Assembly (NCBI GenBank): GCA_903835235.1
Contig: CAILMF010000067.1
Span: 1 to 64,000, forward strand
DNA length: 64,000 nt
Source: an uncultured Rhodospirillales bacterium
GTDB taxonomy: Bacteria > Pseudomonadota > Alphaproteobacteria > Acetobacterales > Acetobacteraceae
Direction: 5' to 3'
This document shows, in pieces, positions 1 to 8,716 of this stretch. The notes beneath the pieces are model-generated. The model saw nothing but the letters and a program-made list of their open reading frames with translations, ran no database searches and was not told the origin of the DNA. The translations under genes and the position numbers were made by a program. The first letter of the stretch is position 1. The number at the start of each line of letters is the position of its first letter.

Positions 1-2
1 GC

Positions 3-350
3 GGCCTGGGTGGCGCGGCGGCCGGCGCCCTGGCGCCCTCCCCGCTTGGCGGCGGCTCCACGGCTGGTTCGCTTGGCGCGGCTGCCGGGCGCGGCAGCGG
101 CGCGGTCCCTGGCGGCGGCGGCCTAGGGGGCGCAGCGGCCGGCGCGCTGGCGCCCTCTCCGCTTGGCGGCGGCTCCACCGCGGGCGCGCTCGGTGCGGCT
201 GCCGGGCGTGGTGCCGCCCCTGCGCCCGCCCCGGGCGGATCGGTGGGTGCCCTGGGGGCGGCGGCAGTGGGGGGCGGCCATGGTGCGGCGGCTCCCTCGC
301 CCCTGGGCGGTGGCGCCGCCACGCTTGGCACCGGCCTCCTGCCCCGATAG
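3..350 (+). CDS. C-terminal part of a Gly/Ala-rich tandem repeat protein (partial)
   Basis: An open frame enters from the left edge and stops at TAG 348-350; it has no start in the window, so it is absent from the ORF track. The translation is almost entirely Gly, Ala, Leu, Pro and Ser. A 39-residue (117 bp) unit containing ALAPSPLGGGSTAG begins at base 3 and again at base 120, with a degenerate third copy before the stop. Codon third positions are strongly G/C, as in true genes here. There is no catalytic motif. A structural or surface repeat protein is possible, but function is unknown. It converges on the tRNA nucleotidyltransferase gene across an 84-bp gap containing GGGGCC simple repeats. 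Confidence 0.55.
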   Translation, partial: GLGGAAAGALAPSPLGGGSTAGSLGAAAGRGSGAVPGGGGLGGAAAGALAPSPLGGGSTAGALGAAAGRGAAPAPAPGGSVGALGAAAVGGGHGAAAPSPLGGGAATLGTGLLPR

Positions 351-434
351 CGCCAGCCCGGTACGGCGCCGGGGCCGGGGCCGGGGCCGCATCAAACCGG
401 GCAGGCGCCCCCCGGCGCAAGCGGTCCGGCCGGT

Positions 435-1694
435 CTATCCGCCCGCGGCCAGCGCCCGCAACCTGCCCAGGCAGGCCGCGTGGTCCGGCGTGCAGCCCTG
501 TTCCAGCCACCAGGCGCGCGTCGCCGCCAGCAGCCGGCCAAGTTCCGGGCCGGGGGCGATGCCCGCGGCCAGCCCATCCCGCCCCAGCAGTGGGAAGACC
601 GGCACCGGCATCTCGGCGACGCGGGCGCGGAAGCGGGCCGGCAGCGCCGGTTGTTCCAGCGGCGGCTGGCCCGGGCCGGGGTGGCTGAAGTAATCGGGGT
701 CGGCGGCGGCCACCAGGCTGGCCGCCTGGTCCAGCCAGGAGAAATCCAGCAGCCGTTGCCGGCCATGCAGCACCAGCGCCCGGCGCAGCTCGTCGTCGGA
801 GGCATCGAAGCCCGGCAGCGGCGCATTGGTCTGCGCCAGGCGCTGCAACTCCTCGCCGGAAGCCTTCAGCCGCCGCGCCGCCCGCACCGAGCCCGACCCC
901 ACCAGCGCGTCGAACCGCAGCAGCGGGTCCACCGGGGCGCCCACCCGCAGCATGGCCAGCAGCACGGTCGGCCGATGGCATTCCGGCAGCACCGCATGCA
1001 GCACCCCGGTCGCCTCCATCAGCGCCACCGCGGCACTGGGGTCGGGCGCCTCCAGCAGGCGCTTCAGCTCCATCCAGATGCGTTCCACCGAAAGCCGCGC
1101 CAGCCCCGGCACCGCGGCCGCAATGGCCGCCACCGCCGCTTCATCCGGCGCGCCCCGGCCATAGCGGGCCTGGAAGCGGAAGAACCGCAGCGCCCGCAGG
1201 TAGTCCTCGGCCAGCCTGGTCCCGGCATCGCCGACAAAGCGCACCAGCCCCGCCGCCAGGTCGGCTTCGCCGCCAAAATAATCCCACAGCCGGCCATCCG
1301 CGGCCATGGACATGGCATTGATGGTGAAGTCCCGCCGGGCCGCGTCTTCCCGCCAATCCGTGGTCCAGGCCACTTCGGCGTGGCGGCCATCGGTCACCAG
1401 GTCGCGGCGCAGGCTGGTCACCTCCACCGGCTGGTGGTCCAGCACCGCGGTCAGGGTGCCGTGCGCCAGGCCGGTTTCGAACACCTTTATTCGTGCAGCC
1501 TTCAGCCGGGCGGCCATTTCCTCCGGCGGAAACGGCGCGGCGATGTCGATGTCGTGCACGTCCCGACCCGCCAACACGTCCCGCACCGCGCCGCCGACCG
1601 CGCGGCTGCCGGGCAGCGCCGCCAGCACGGCGGCGGCGGCGCCACTGGCCAGCATGGCGGGGGGCGCGGCGATGCGGGTGGGCGCGTCGGTCAT
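435..1694 (-). CDS. cca: CCA tRNA nucleotidyltransferase / poly(A) polymerase family
   Basis: Predicted to add or repair the 3' CCA end of tRNAs from CTP and ATP in the cytoplasm. The start at 1694 (MTDAPTRIAA) is chosen over the longer 536-aa frame because it gives a 419-aa protein with the family N-terminus and a 4-bp ATGA overlap with the upstream gene. Visible motifs are the class II nucleotidyltransferase signature GGAVRD (about residues 34-39) with the metal-binding DID pair (Asp48 and Asp50), then RRDFTINAM and the EDYLRALRFFRF helix that helps position nucleotides. The C-terminal half is more divergent, as usual for alphaproteobacterial members. It is last in a run with the DUF6111-like and Nudix genes. 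The related poly(A) polymerase cannot be excluded by motif. Confidence 0.9.
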   Translation of the reverse strand: MTDAPTRIAAPPAMLASGAAAAVLAALPGSRAVGGAVRDVLAGRDVHDIDIAAPFPPEEMAARLKAARIKVFETGLAHGTLTAVLDHQPVEVTSLRRDLVTDGRHAEVAWTTDWREDAARRDFTINAMSMAADGRLWDYFGGEADLAAGLVRFVGDAGTRLAEDYLRALRFFRFQARYGRGAPDEAAVAAIAAAVPGLARLSVERIWMELKRLLEAPDPSAAVALMEATGVLHAVLPECHRPTVLLAMLRVGAPVDPLLRFDALVGSGSVRAARRLKASGEELQRLAQTNAPLPGFDASDDELRRALVLHGRQRLLDFSWLDQAASLVAAADPDYFSHPGPGQPPLEQPALPARFRARVAEMPVPVFPLLGRDGLAAGIAPGPELGRLLAATRAWWLEQGCTPDHAACLGRLRALAAGG

Positions 1695-1948
1695 GGCCGC
1701 GGGGCTTGCGGCCGTTCGGTATGGCCGGGGATGAGCTGGCCATTTTCCATGTGCGGCGGCACGTAGACGCCGCCCTCCAGGCTGCGGGACAGGCCGAACC
1801 AGAACAGCCCCGCCAGGGCCAGCACCACCCCGGCGGCGGCGGCCAGCACCAGGCGGGCGCCCGGCTCCACGCCGGGGTTCATCCGGCGCCAGGCCAGGTA
1901 GCCAAGCAGCGGCACCAGGAACAGCAGCGCCTCCAGCAGCCAGGCCAT
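1691..1948 (-). CDS. Small two-helix membrane protein, DUF6111-like
   Basis: An 85-residue protein with two hydrophobic stretches (about residues 4-20 and 33-52) flanking a short basic loop, followed by a polar Pro-rich tail with VYVPPHMENG. The pattern matches the small DUF6111 membrane proteins found beside tRNA nucleotidyltransferase in Acetobacteraceae; that assignment comes from memory of the family and context. Its start codon shares one base with the Nudix stop (TGATG), and its stop overlaps the cca start by 4 bp, so all three genes are probably translated in a coupled way. Function is unknown. Confidence 0.7.
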   Translation of the reverse strand: MAWLLEALLFLVPLLGYLAWRRMNPGVEPGARLVLAAAAGVVLALAGLFWFGLSRSLEGGVYVPPHMENGQLIPGHTERPQAPRP

Positions 1949-2562
1949 CAGTCGGCGGCCGTGCTGTGCACCAGGCCGGGGCGCAGCACCCGGGCCAGGT
2001 TGACCAGAATCCCCGCCGTGGCACCCCAGATGTAGTGTTTCTCATGCGGCCAGACCCAGAACTCCCGCATGCGGCCCTTGAACTCGGTGCGGCGGCGCTG
2101 CGGCGCCCTCGGGTCCAGCACCACGTGCAGCGGCAGCTCGAAGCATTCCGCCACCTCGCCGGGGTCGGCCACCAGGGCCAGCGGCGGGTCCACCAGCGCC
2201 ACCACGGGGGTGATGCGGTAGCCGGTGCCGGTCAGGTGGTCCGGCAGCCGGCCGAGCAGGCGCGGCAGGCCGGTGGCCAGCCCCACTTCCTCCTCGGCTT
2301 CGCGCAGCGCGGCCTGTTCGGCGGTCTCGCCATGCTCCATCCGGCCGCCGGGAAAGGCGACCTGGCCAGCATGGGCGTTCAGCCTGGCCGAGCGCAGCGT
2401 CAGCAGCACGCTGGGTTCGGGGTGCAGGATGATCGGCACCAGCACCGCGGCGCCGATGATCCGGGCGGGGTCCAGGCCCTCGGTGAAATTGCCGTGCACC
2501 GGGGCGCCGGGCGCCTGGGCTTGGGCTTCCGCCATGCGGGCGGCGATCTCGGCGGCGGTCAT
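1948..2562 (-). CDS. Nudix hydrolase, CoA pyrophosphatase type
   Basis: A 204-residue Nudix protein. The Nudix box reads GGRMEHGETAEQAALREAEE and fits GX5EX7REUXEEXGU. It is preceded by LLTLRSARLNAHAGQVAFPG, the extension typical of the NudL/CoA-hydrolase branch, which cleaves CoA or acyl-CoA diphosphate bonds to phosphopantetheine and ADP. The first Met of the frame is kept, although the upstream ribosome-binding site is weak. The gene heads a coupled trio with the DUF6111-like gene and cca, and lies 111 bp after DUF1285, with a short tandem repeat between them. Substrate assignment is by family only. Confidence 0.85.
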   Translation of the reverse strand: MTAAEIAARMAEAQAQAPGAPVHGNFTEGLDPARIIGAAVLVPIILHPEPSVLLTLRSARLNAHAGQVAFPGGRMEHGETAEQAALREAEEEVGLATGLPRLLGRLPDHLTGTGYRITPVVALVDPPLALVADPGEVAECFELPLHVVLDPRAPQRRRTEFKGRMREFWVWPHEKHYIWGATAGILVNLARVLRPGLVHSTAAD

Positions 2563-2590
2563 CCGTGCTTCATAGCACCGGAACGGCGAT

Positions 2591-2682
2591 CTGCGTCACT
2601 CCGCGCCCAGGGCGGGTTGCGTCACGCCGCGCCCAAGGCGCGAGGTTCCAGTCCGCGCCCAAGGCGCGAGGCATCACTCCGC
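2591..2682 (-). repeat. 26-bp tandem array starting at the DUF1285 stop codon
   Basis: Read on the minus strand, four copies begin with GCGGAGTGA or a close variant at 2682, 2656, 2630 and 2604, exactly 26 bp apart; the fourth is partial. The first copy contains the last two sense codons and the TGA of the DUF1285 gene, so the array extends the 3' end of that gene outward. Units carry CGCGCC-TTG-GGCGCG, a perfect 6-bp hairpin with a 3-nt loop, degraded in the third copy. Confidence 0.8.
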
Positions 2683-3318
2683 GGCGGCGTCCATCGCCGC
2701 GACCTCGTCGATCGGGAAGAACACGCCCTCGCTCCAAACGCCCAGCATCTCCCGGCCATCCACCATCTCGGGCTCGGCCAGGGCGCACAGCTCATAGAAC
2801 ACGGCGCGGTTGATCTTGGCCTCCAGGCCTTCCCGCACCAGCACATAGGGGCGCGGCTCCCGCGTCTGCGGGCACAGGTGCACGCGTATGGGATGCTCGG
2901 CGCCGGCGGTGATCATCTGGTCCAGGTTGGTGCGGAAGGTCAGGCATTGCCGCGGCTTGGCCTGGCCGCAATCACAATCCTTCCACCACATCTCCACCGC
3001 CATGAAGGGGGCGTCCTCCACGTCGATCCGGCCGCGCTCCACCGGGGTTTCCAGCCAGTAGCTGCCATCCGCCTCGCGCTTCAGCACGGTGGCGAACAGG
3101 CAGACCAGCTCCTTCCGGCCAATCGGGCTGCCGCGGTAGTACCACTGCCCGTTGCGGTCGATGCGGATGTCGAAATGCCCGCAATCGATCTTCGGCCGCC
3201 CAGAGGCTGGGCCGGGGCCCGCCTTCAACGCCGCCAAAGAAGGCAAATTGGGCGTTTTGCCACCATGGTCGTGGTCGGCATCCGCATTCATCGCTTTCAG
3301 AGCCTCCGGTGCGGTCAT
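2674..3318 (-). CDS. DUF1285 domain protein
   Basis: A 214-residue soluble protein starting at MTAPEALKAM (3318). The longer frame to 3441 was rejected because it would overlap the divergent MoxR start. The segment with HFDIRIDRNGQWYYRGSPIG and LKREADGSYWLETP followed by VEDAPFMAVEM is characteristic of DUF1285, a conserved alphaproteobacterial family of unknown biochemical role. A CDCG pair lies in the middle, but no catalytic set can be assigned. The family often neighbours MoxR and tRNA nucleotidyltransferase genes, as here. Its stop codon is embedded in the first copy of a 26-bp tandem array. Divergent transcription with the MoxR operon implies a promoter region in 3319-3407. Confidence 0.85.
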   Translation of the reverse strand: MTAPEALKAMNADADHDHGGKTPNLPSLAALKAGPGPASGRPKIDCGHFDIRIDRNGQWYYRGSPIGRKELVCLFATVLKREADGSYWLETPVERGRIDVEDAPFMAVEMWWKDCDCGQAKPRQCLTFRTNLDQMITAGAEHPIRVHLCPQTREPRPYVLVREGLEAKINRAVFYELCALAEPEMVDGREMLGVWSEGVFFPIDEVAAMDAAAE

Positions 3319-3407
3319 AGGCTGCTTCCCACACGTCCACTTCGCGCCACATGGAGCGGACACATCGAACACCGCCCTCGGCCCATTATATAGGGAGCAT
3401 GGCAGGC

Positions 3408-4412
<1,005 letters not shown>

Positions 4413-5297
4413 GTGCCAGCCCGCGCCGCCCCCGCTCAGCAAGCATTGGGTGCCGAGGCGCTCGGCGCCACCCTGCCGCCCCTGGTGGTGCAGGCGGAGC
4501 GTGTCGCCAGCACGGTGATGCAGGGCGTCCACGGCCGCCGCCGCTCCGGCCAGGGCGACGCCTTCTGGCAGTTCCGCCCCTTCCTGCAAGGGGACGCGGT
4601 CAACCGGGTGGATTGGCGCCAATCCGCCAAGGGCGACCGGCTCTTCGTGCGGGAAACCGAGTGGGAGGCGGCGCAGACCGTGCTGCTGTGGCGGGATGCC
4701 TCCGCCAGCATGCATGAGGGCAAGCGCGAGCGGGCCGAGCTGCTGCTGCTCGCCCTCTCCGGCCTGCTGCTGCGCGGCGGCGAGCGGGTGCGCCTGTTCG
4801 GCGATGCCGCGGCGCCGCGCCGCAGCTTTACCGGTCGCACCGGCTTGCCGGCCTTGGCCCAGGCTTTGTCGGGGGTCACCGGCGGCGCTGGCCTGCCGCT
4901 GCCCGACCCCTCCCTGCCCCGACACGGCCGCTGCGTGCTGTTGAGCGATTTCTACACGCCCGTCGAGGAGGTGCAGCACGCCGTCGCCGCCCTGGCCGGT
5001 CTGCCGCTGCGCGGCGTGCTGGTACAGATCGTCGCCCCCGGCGAGGAGGAACCGGCGCTGCAAGGCCGCGTCCACCTGCATGGGCTGGAAGGCGAGGCGC
5101 CGGTGCTGGTGGCCAATGCCGCCCCGGTGTTCGGCGCCGGCCAGCCCTTCCGCCAATGGTTCGCCGCGCATCGGGCGGCCTGCGCCGATGTCGCCCGCGC
5201 CGCCGGCTGGACCCTGCTGGCGCATCGCACCGACCATCGGCCGGAGACCGCGCTGATGGCCCTGTACCAGGCGCTGACGCAGGCGACGCTGGCATGA
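4413..5297 (+). CDS. DUF58 domain protein
   Basis: A 294-aa protein of the DUF58 family, which sits next to MoxR ATPases and has a degenerate VWA-like fold. The signature lies around residues 50-80: FRPFLQGDAVNRVDWRQSAK followed by LFVRETEWEAAQTVLLWRD. The DASASM just after this resembles a MIDAS-type DxSxS. GTG is the start, immediately adjacent to the MoxR stop. No membrane helix is apparent, unlike longer DUF58 proteins with two N-terminal helices. It probably couples the MoxR ATPase to the membrane proteins encoded downstream; that link is inferred from family context. Confidence 0.9.
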   Translation: MPARAAPAQQALGAEALGATLPPLVVQAERVASTVMQGVHGRRRSGQGDAFWQFRPFLQGDAVNRVDWRQSAKGDRLFVRETEWEAAQTVLLWRDASASMHEGKRERAELLLLALSGLLLRGGERVRLFGDAAAPRRSFTGRTGLPALAQALSGVTGGAGLPLPDPSLPRHGRCVLLSDFYTPVEEVQHAVAALAGLPLRGVLVQIVAPGEEEPALQGRVHLHGLEGEAPVLVANAAPVFGAGQPFRQWFAAHRAACADVARAAGWTLLAHRTDHRPETALMALYQALTQATLA

Positions 5298-5394
5298 GCT
5301 CGCCCAGCCTGCGCCAGCCCTGGTTTGAGCGAGCAGTTTACCCTGCGCGGGTGATGGCCCCCGCACAGGGTTTGCTCTTGGGCGGAGACTCCTG

Positions 5395-8085
5395 ATGCTC
5401 TCGCTCGGCTCCATCGGCTTCGCCGCCCCCTGGCTGCTGCTGGCCCTGCCGGCGCTGCCGATTCTGTACTGGCTGCTGCGGGTCACACCTCCAGCCCCAC
5501 GGCGAATTACCTTCGCGCCCGTCTTCCTGCTGCGGCTGCTGCCGCGCCTGCCGGAAACCCCGGCCCGCACCCCCTGGTGGCTGCTGGCGCTGCGCCTGCT
5601 GGCCGCCGCGCTGATCATTCTCGGCCTGGCCCGCCCGGTGCTCGGCCCCGGTGCCGCCGGCGGTGGCGAGGGCACCCTGCTGCTGGTGCTGGATGACGGC
5701 TGGGCCAGCGCGCCGGACTGGCCCGCCCGCATGGCCGCGCTGGATGCCGCGCTGCGCCGCGCCGGGCGCGAGGAACGCCCGGCCGCCCTGCTGGCCACCG
5801 CCCCCGGCCTCGGTGCCGAGCCGCCGCGCATCATCGGCCCGATGCCCGCCGCCGACATGGCCGCCCGCCTGGCCGCGCTGCGCCCCAAGCCCTGGGCGCC
5901 CGACCGCGCCGGGGCGCTGGCCGCCTTCACCACCTGGCGCGCCGCCAACCCGGGCGCGCTGGCCACGCTGTTCGTGCACGATGGCGTGGCCCATGCCGGC
6001 GATTCCCTGGCCGAAACCCTGGCCGCCGCCGGCACCCTGACCCTGGCCCGCGACGAGGCCCGCCCCGCCCGCCTGCTGGCGCCCCCCACCGCCGAGGCCG
6101 ACCGCCTGAAGCTGCTGGTGCAGCAGGCCCCGCACCCCGCCGCCACCCAGGCCACCGTGCTGGCCCGCACCGGCGATGGCCGCACCCTGGCCCGCGCGGT
6201 GGTGCCCCTGCCGGCCGGCGCCGCCCAGGGCGAGGCATCGCTGGACCTGCCGCTGGAACTCCGCAACCAGGTGGTGCGGCTGGAGATCGAGGACGAACCC
6301 GGCGCCGCCGCCGTGCAGTTGCTGGACGAACGCTTCCGCCGCCGCCCGCTGGGCCTGCTGCCGGGCAGCGAGGAAGCCGCCGACGCTCCCCTGATCGGCG
6401 ACCTGTTCTACCTCTCCCGCGCCATGCAGCCCTATGCCGAACTCCGCCGCGGCACGGTGGAGGAGCTGCTGAAGCGCCCCATCGCCGTGCTGGCCCTGGC
6501 CGACCGCCCGGTGGCCGAGGGCGCCGAGCGCGACGCCCTGACCCGCTGGGTGGAAGCCGGCGGCACGCTGGTCCGCTTTGCCGGCCCGCGCGTGGCGGAA
6601 AAGCCGGACGGACTGCTGCCGGTGCCACTGCGCGCCGAACGCCAGCTGGGCGGCGCCCTGTCCTGGGAGCAGCCGCAGCGGCTGGCGCCCTTCCTGCCCA
6701 CCTCGCCCTTCGCCGGGCTGGCGGTGCCGGAGGAAGTGACGGTGGAGCGCCAGGTGCTGGCCGAACCCGGCCCGCGCCTGACCGACCGCACCTGGGCGCG
6801 GCTGGCCGATGGCACCCCCTTGGTGACCGCCGAAGCCCGCGGCGCCGGCCGCGTGGTGCTGTTCCATGTGACGGCCACGGCCGACTGGTCCAACCTGCCG
6901 CTCTCCGGCCTGTTCGTGCAGATGCTGCGGCGGATCGTCGCGCTCTCGGCCGGCATCAACGGCGCCGAGGGCGAGCAGCCGCTGGCCCCGCTGGAAAGCC
7001 TGGACGGCTTCGGCCGCCTCGGCGCGCCGCCGCCCGCCGCCGCCGCCCTGGTGCCGGCGGAACTCGCCGCCACCGAACCAGGCCCGCGCCACCCGCCGGG
7101 CTGGTACGGCACCGCGGCCGAGGGCGGCTACCGCCGCGCGCTGAACCTCGGCGGCAACATCGCGCCGCCGGTTGCGGCCGGGCCGGCTCCGGAGGGCGCC
7201 TCGCTGCTCGGCATCGGCGGCGTGCCGGCGGAACAGGACCTCGGCCCCTGGCTGCTGGCCGCGGCGCTGCTGCTGCTGGCGGCGGACATGCTGCTCTCGC
7301 TCCGCCTGCGCGGGCTGCTGCTGGGCCGGGCGGTGGCCGCGGCGCTGCTGCTGGCGTTGGCTTTCCCGGCGCAGGCGCAGGACGGCGCCGCTGCCCTGGC
7401 CACCCGGCTGGCCTATGTCTCCACCGGCGACAGCCAGTTGGACGACATCCAGAAGGCCGGCCTGATCGGCCTGTCGGACTACGTCAACCGCCGCACCAAC
7501 GCCGCCCTGGCGGAGCCTGCGGCAGTACAGCCAGGCCAGAGCGACCTGAGCCTGTTCCCGCTGCTCTACTGGGTCATCACCGCGGAGGCGCCGCAGCCGG
7601 ACGCCACCGCCGTCGCCGCGCTCAACACCTTCATGCGCAATGGCGGGATCATCCTTTTTGACACGCGCGACGAAGGCTCCGGCGAAGGGTTCGCGCCGGG
7701 CGCCCGCGCGGCGCTGCGCCGCGTAACCCGCGACCTGGCCATCCCGCCGCTGGCCGTCATCGGCGACGACCACGTGCTGCGCCGCAGCTTCTACCTGCTG
7801 CCGGAACTGCCGGGCCGCTTCGCCGGCGGGCAGATCTGGGTGGCGCGGGAACAGGACCGCGCCAATGACAGCGTCTCCCCGGTCATCCTCGGCGGCCACG
7901 ACTGGGCCAGCGCCTGGGCGGTGGATGAGGCCGGCAACAACCCCTACGCCACCACCCCCGGCGGCGCCCGGCAGCGCACCCTGGCGTATCGGTTCGGCGT
8001 CAACCTGGTGATGTATGCGCTGACCGGCAACTACAAGGGCGACCAGGTCCACGTGCCGCAGATCCTGGAAAGGCTGGGCAACTGA
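5395..8085 (+). CDS. DUF4159 membrane protein with BatA-like N-terminus
   Basis: An 896-aa multidomain protein. The N-terminus (AAPWLLLALPALPILYWLLR, then a second helix near residue 65) is the double-helix module of BatA-type proteins. A VWA-like segment and a glutamine-amidotransferase-like central region follow. Helices lie near residues 615-660, and the C-terminal 200 residues carry the DUF4159 domain (LAYVSTGDSQLDDIQKAGL to HVPQILERLGN). GGAG sits 7 bases before the ATG. The 97-bp gap after the DUF58 gene holds no other gene. Likely part of a MoxR-centred cell envelope system; the biochemical role is not established for the family. Confidence 0.88.
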   Translation: MLSLGSIGFAAPWLLLALPALPILYWLLRVTPPAPRRITFAPVFLLRLLPRLPETPARTPWWLLALRLLAAALIILGLARPVLGPGAAGGGEGTLLLVLDDGWASAPDWPARMAALDAALRRAGREERPAALLATAPGLGAEPPRIIGPMPAADMAARLAALRPKPWAPDRAGALAAFTTWRAANPGALATLFVHDGVAHAGDSLAETLAAAGTLTLARDEARPARLLAPPTAEADRLKLLVQQAPHPAATQATVLARTGDGRTLARAVVPLPAGAAQGEASLDLPLELRNQVVRLEIEDEPGAAAVQLLDERFRRRPLGLLPGSEEAADAPLIGDLFYLSRAMQPYAELRRGTVEELLKRPIAVLALADRPVAEGAERDALTRWVEAGGTLVRFAGPRVAEKPDGLLPVPLRAERQLGGALSWEQPQRLAPFLPTSPFAGLAVPEEVTVERQVLAEPGPRLTDRTWARLADGTPLVTAEARGAGRVVLFHVTATADWSNLPLSGLFVQMLRRIVALSAGINGAEGEQPLAPLESLDGFGRLGAPPPAAAALVPAELAATEPGPRHPPGWYGTAAEGGYRRALNLGGNIAPPVAAGPAPEGASLLGIGGVPAEQDLGPWLLAAALLLLAADMLLSLRLRGLLLGRAVAAALLLALAFPAQAQDGAAALATRLAYVSTGDSQLDDIQKAGLIGLSDYVNRRTNAALAEPAAVQPGQSDLSLFPLLYWVITAEAPQPDATAVAALNTFMRNGGIILFDTRDEGSGEGFAPGARAALRRVTRDLAIPPLAVIGDDHVLRRSFYLLPELPGRFAGGQIWVAREQDRANDSVSPVILGGHDWASAWAVDEAGNNPYATTPGGARQRTLAYRFGVNLVMYALTGNYKGDQVHVPQILERLGN

Positions 8086-8342
8086 TGACCGACGAGGAAG
8101 CCGAGGCGCTGAAGGCGAAGGTCGAGCGCTTGGAGCGGGAGGCCGATGCGCTGCGTTCGGTGCTTCGCCGCAGTCTCGCATTGATGGTTGTCGCGTCCGG
8201 CGCGCTGCAGGCCACCATGATCGCGGTAGAGTCGGTGCAGACGGAAAAGGTTGCCAAGCAACTTGCGGAGAAGAGCGAGATGATCACGGAGCAGGTCGGC
8301 CTGCTCCTCGCCAGCGTTGAGGAGGCCGCCAATGCCGGCTGA
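8085..8342 (+). CDS. Small coiled-coil membrane protein of unknown function
   Basis: An 85-residue protein. Residues 3-27 are a charged heptad-like helix (EEAEALKAKVERLEREADAL), about 30-48 are hydrophobic (SLALMVVASGALQATMIAV), and the remainder is again amphipathic. Its ATG shares one base with the DUF4159 stop, so translation is coupled. I do not recognise a family. Its codon use looks less extremely GC-biased (ttg, gtt, gca, caa) than the large genes on either side, suggesting that it and its neighbour were inserted into an older operon. It could be a small signalling or holin-like protein; no evidence decides. Confidence 0.65.
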   Translation: MTDEEAEALKAKVERLEREADALRSVLRRSLALMVVASGALQATMIAVESVQTEKVAKQLAEKSEMITEQVGLLLASVEEAANAG

Positions 8343-8715
8343 AACCTACGCCGAAACCCTCCGCGAACTCCGCGCCCTGACCGCCGCCGGCAACATCCCG
8401 CCGGGCCAGCCACCTGTTGAACCGCCACGCGGTTCCGGCGATGATCCCGGCATGGAAGCCCGCGTCAAACGTCTGGAAGATGATGTTCGCGCCATCCGCG
8501 GCGACCTCACGGGCATCATGGGCAAGCTTGGCGGCATCGAGGGCCGGCTTGGCAGCGTCGAAGGCAAGCTCGACCTGCTGGTCACCCAGGTCGTGGCCAA
8601 GGTGCCGAGCGGCTGGCAGACCTTCCAAATCCTCGCCGCCACCATCGGCACTCTCATCGGCTTCCTGGTCGTGGCAGCCGCCGTGCTGAAGTGGCTGCGG
8701 TTGCTGCCGCAGTAG
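8332..8715 (+). CDS. Small coiled-coil protein with C-terminal membrane anchor
   Basis: A 127-residue protein starting at ATG 8332 (MPAETYAETL), preceded by GGAGG and overlapping the previous gene by 11 bp; the track's start at 8317 lacks this support. After a Pro-rich linker, residues about 45-85 form a heptad-type coiled coil (VKRLEDDVRAIRGDLTGIMG, then GIEGRLGSVEGKLDLL). A single C-terminal helix follows (LAATIGTLIGFLVVAAAVLK), ending in a short basic-hydrophobic tail. The layout resembles small membrane-anchored coiled-coil proteins common on phage and other accessory DNA, but no specific family is assigned. Together with the preceding gene it separates DUF4159 from the VWA-like partner. 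Confidence 0.65.
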   Translation: MPAETYAETLRELRALTAAGNIPPGQPPVEPPRGSGDDPGMEARVKRLEDDVRAIRGDLTGIMGKLGGIEGRLGSVEGKLDLLVTQVVAKVPSGWQTFQILAATIGTLIGFLVVAAAVLKWLRLLPQ

Positions 8716-8716
8716 C

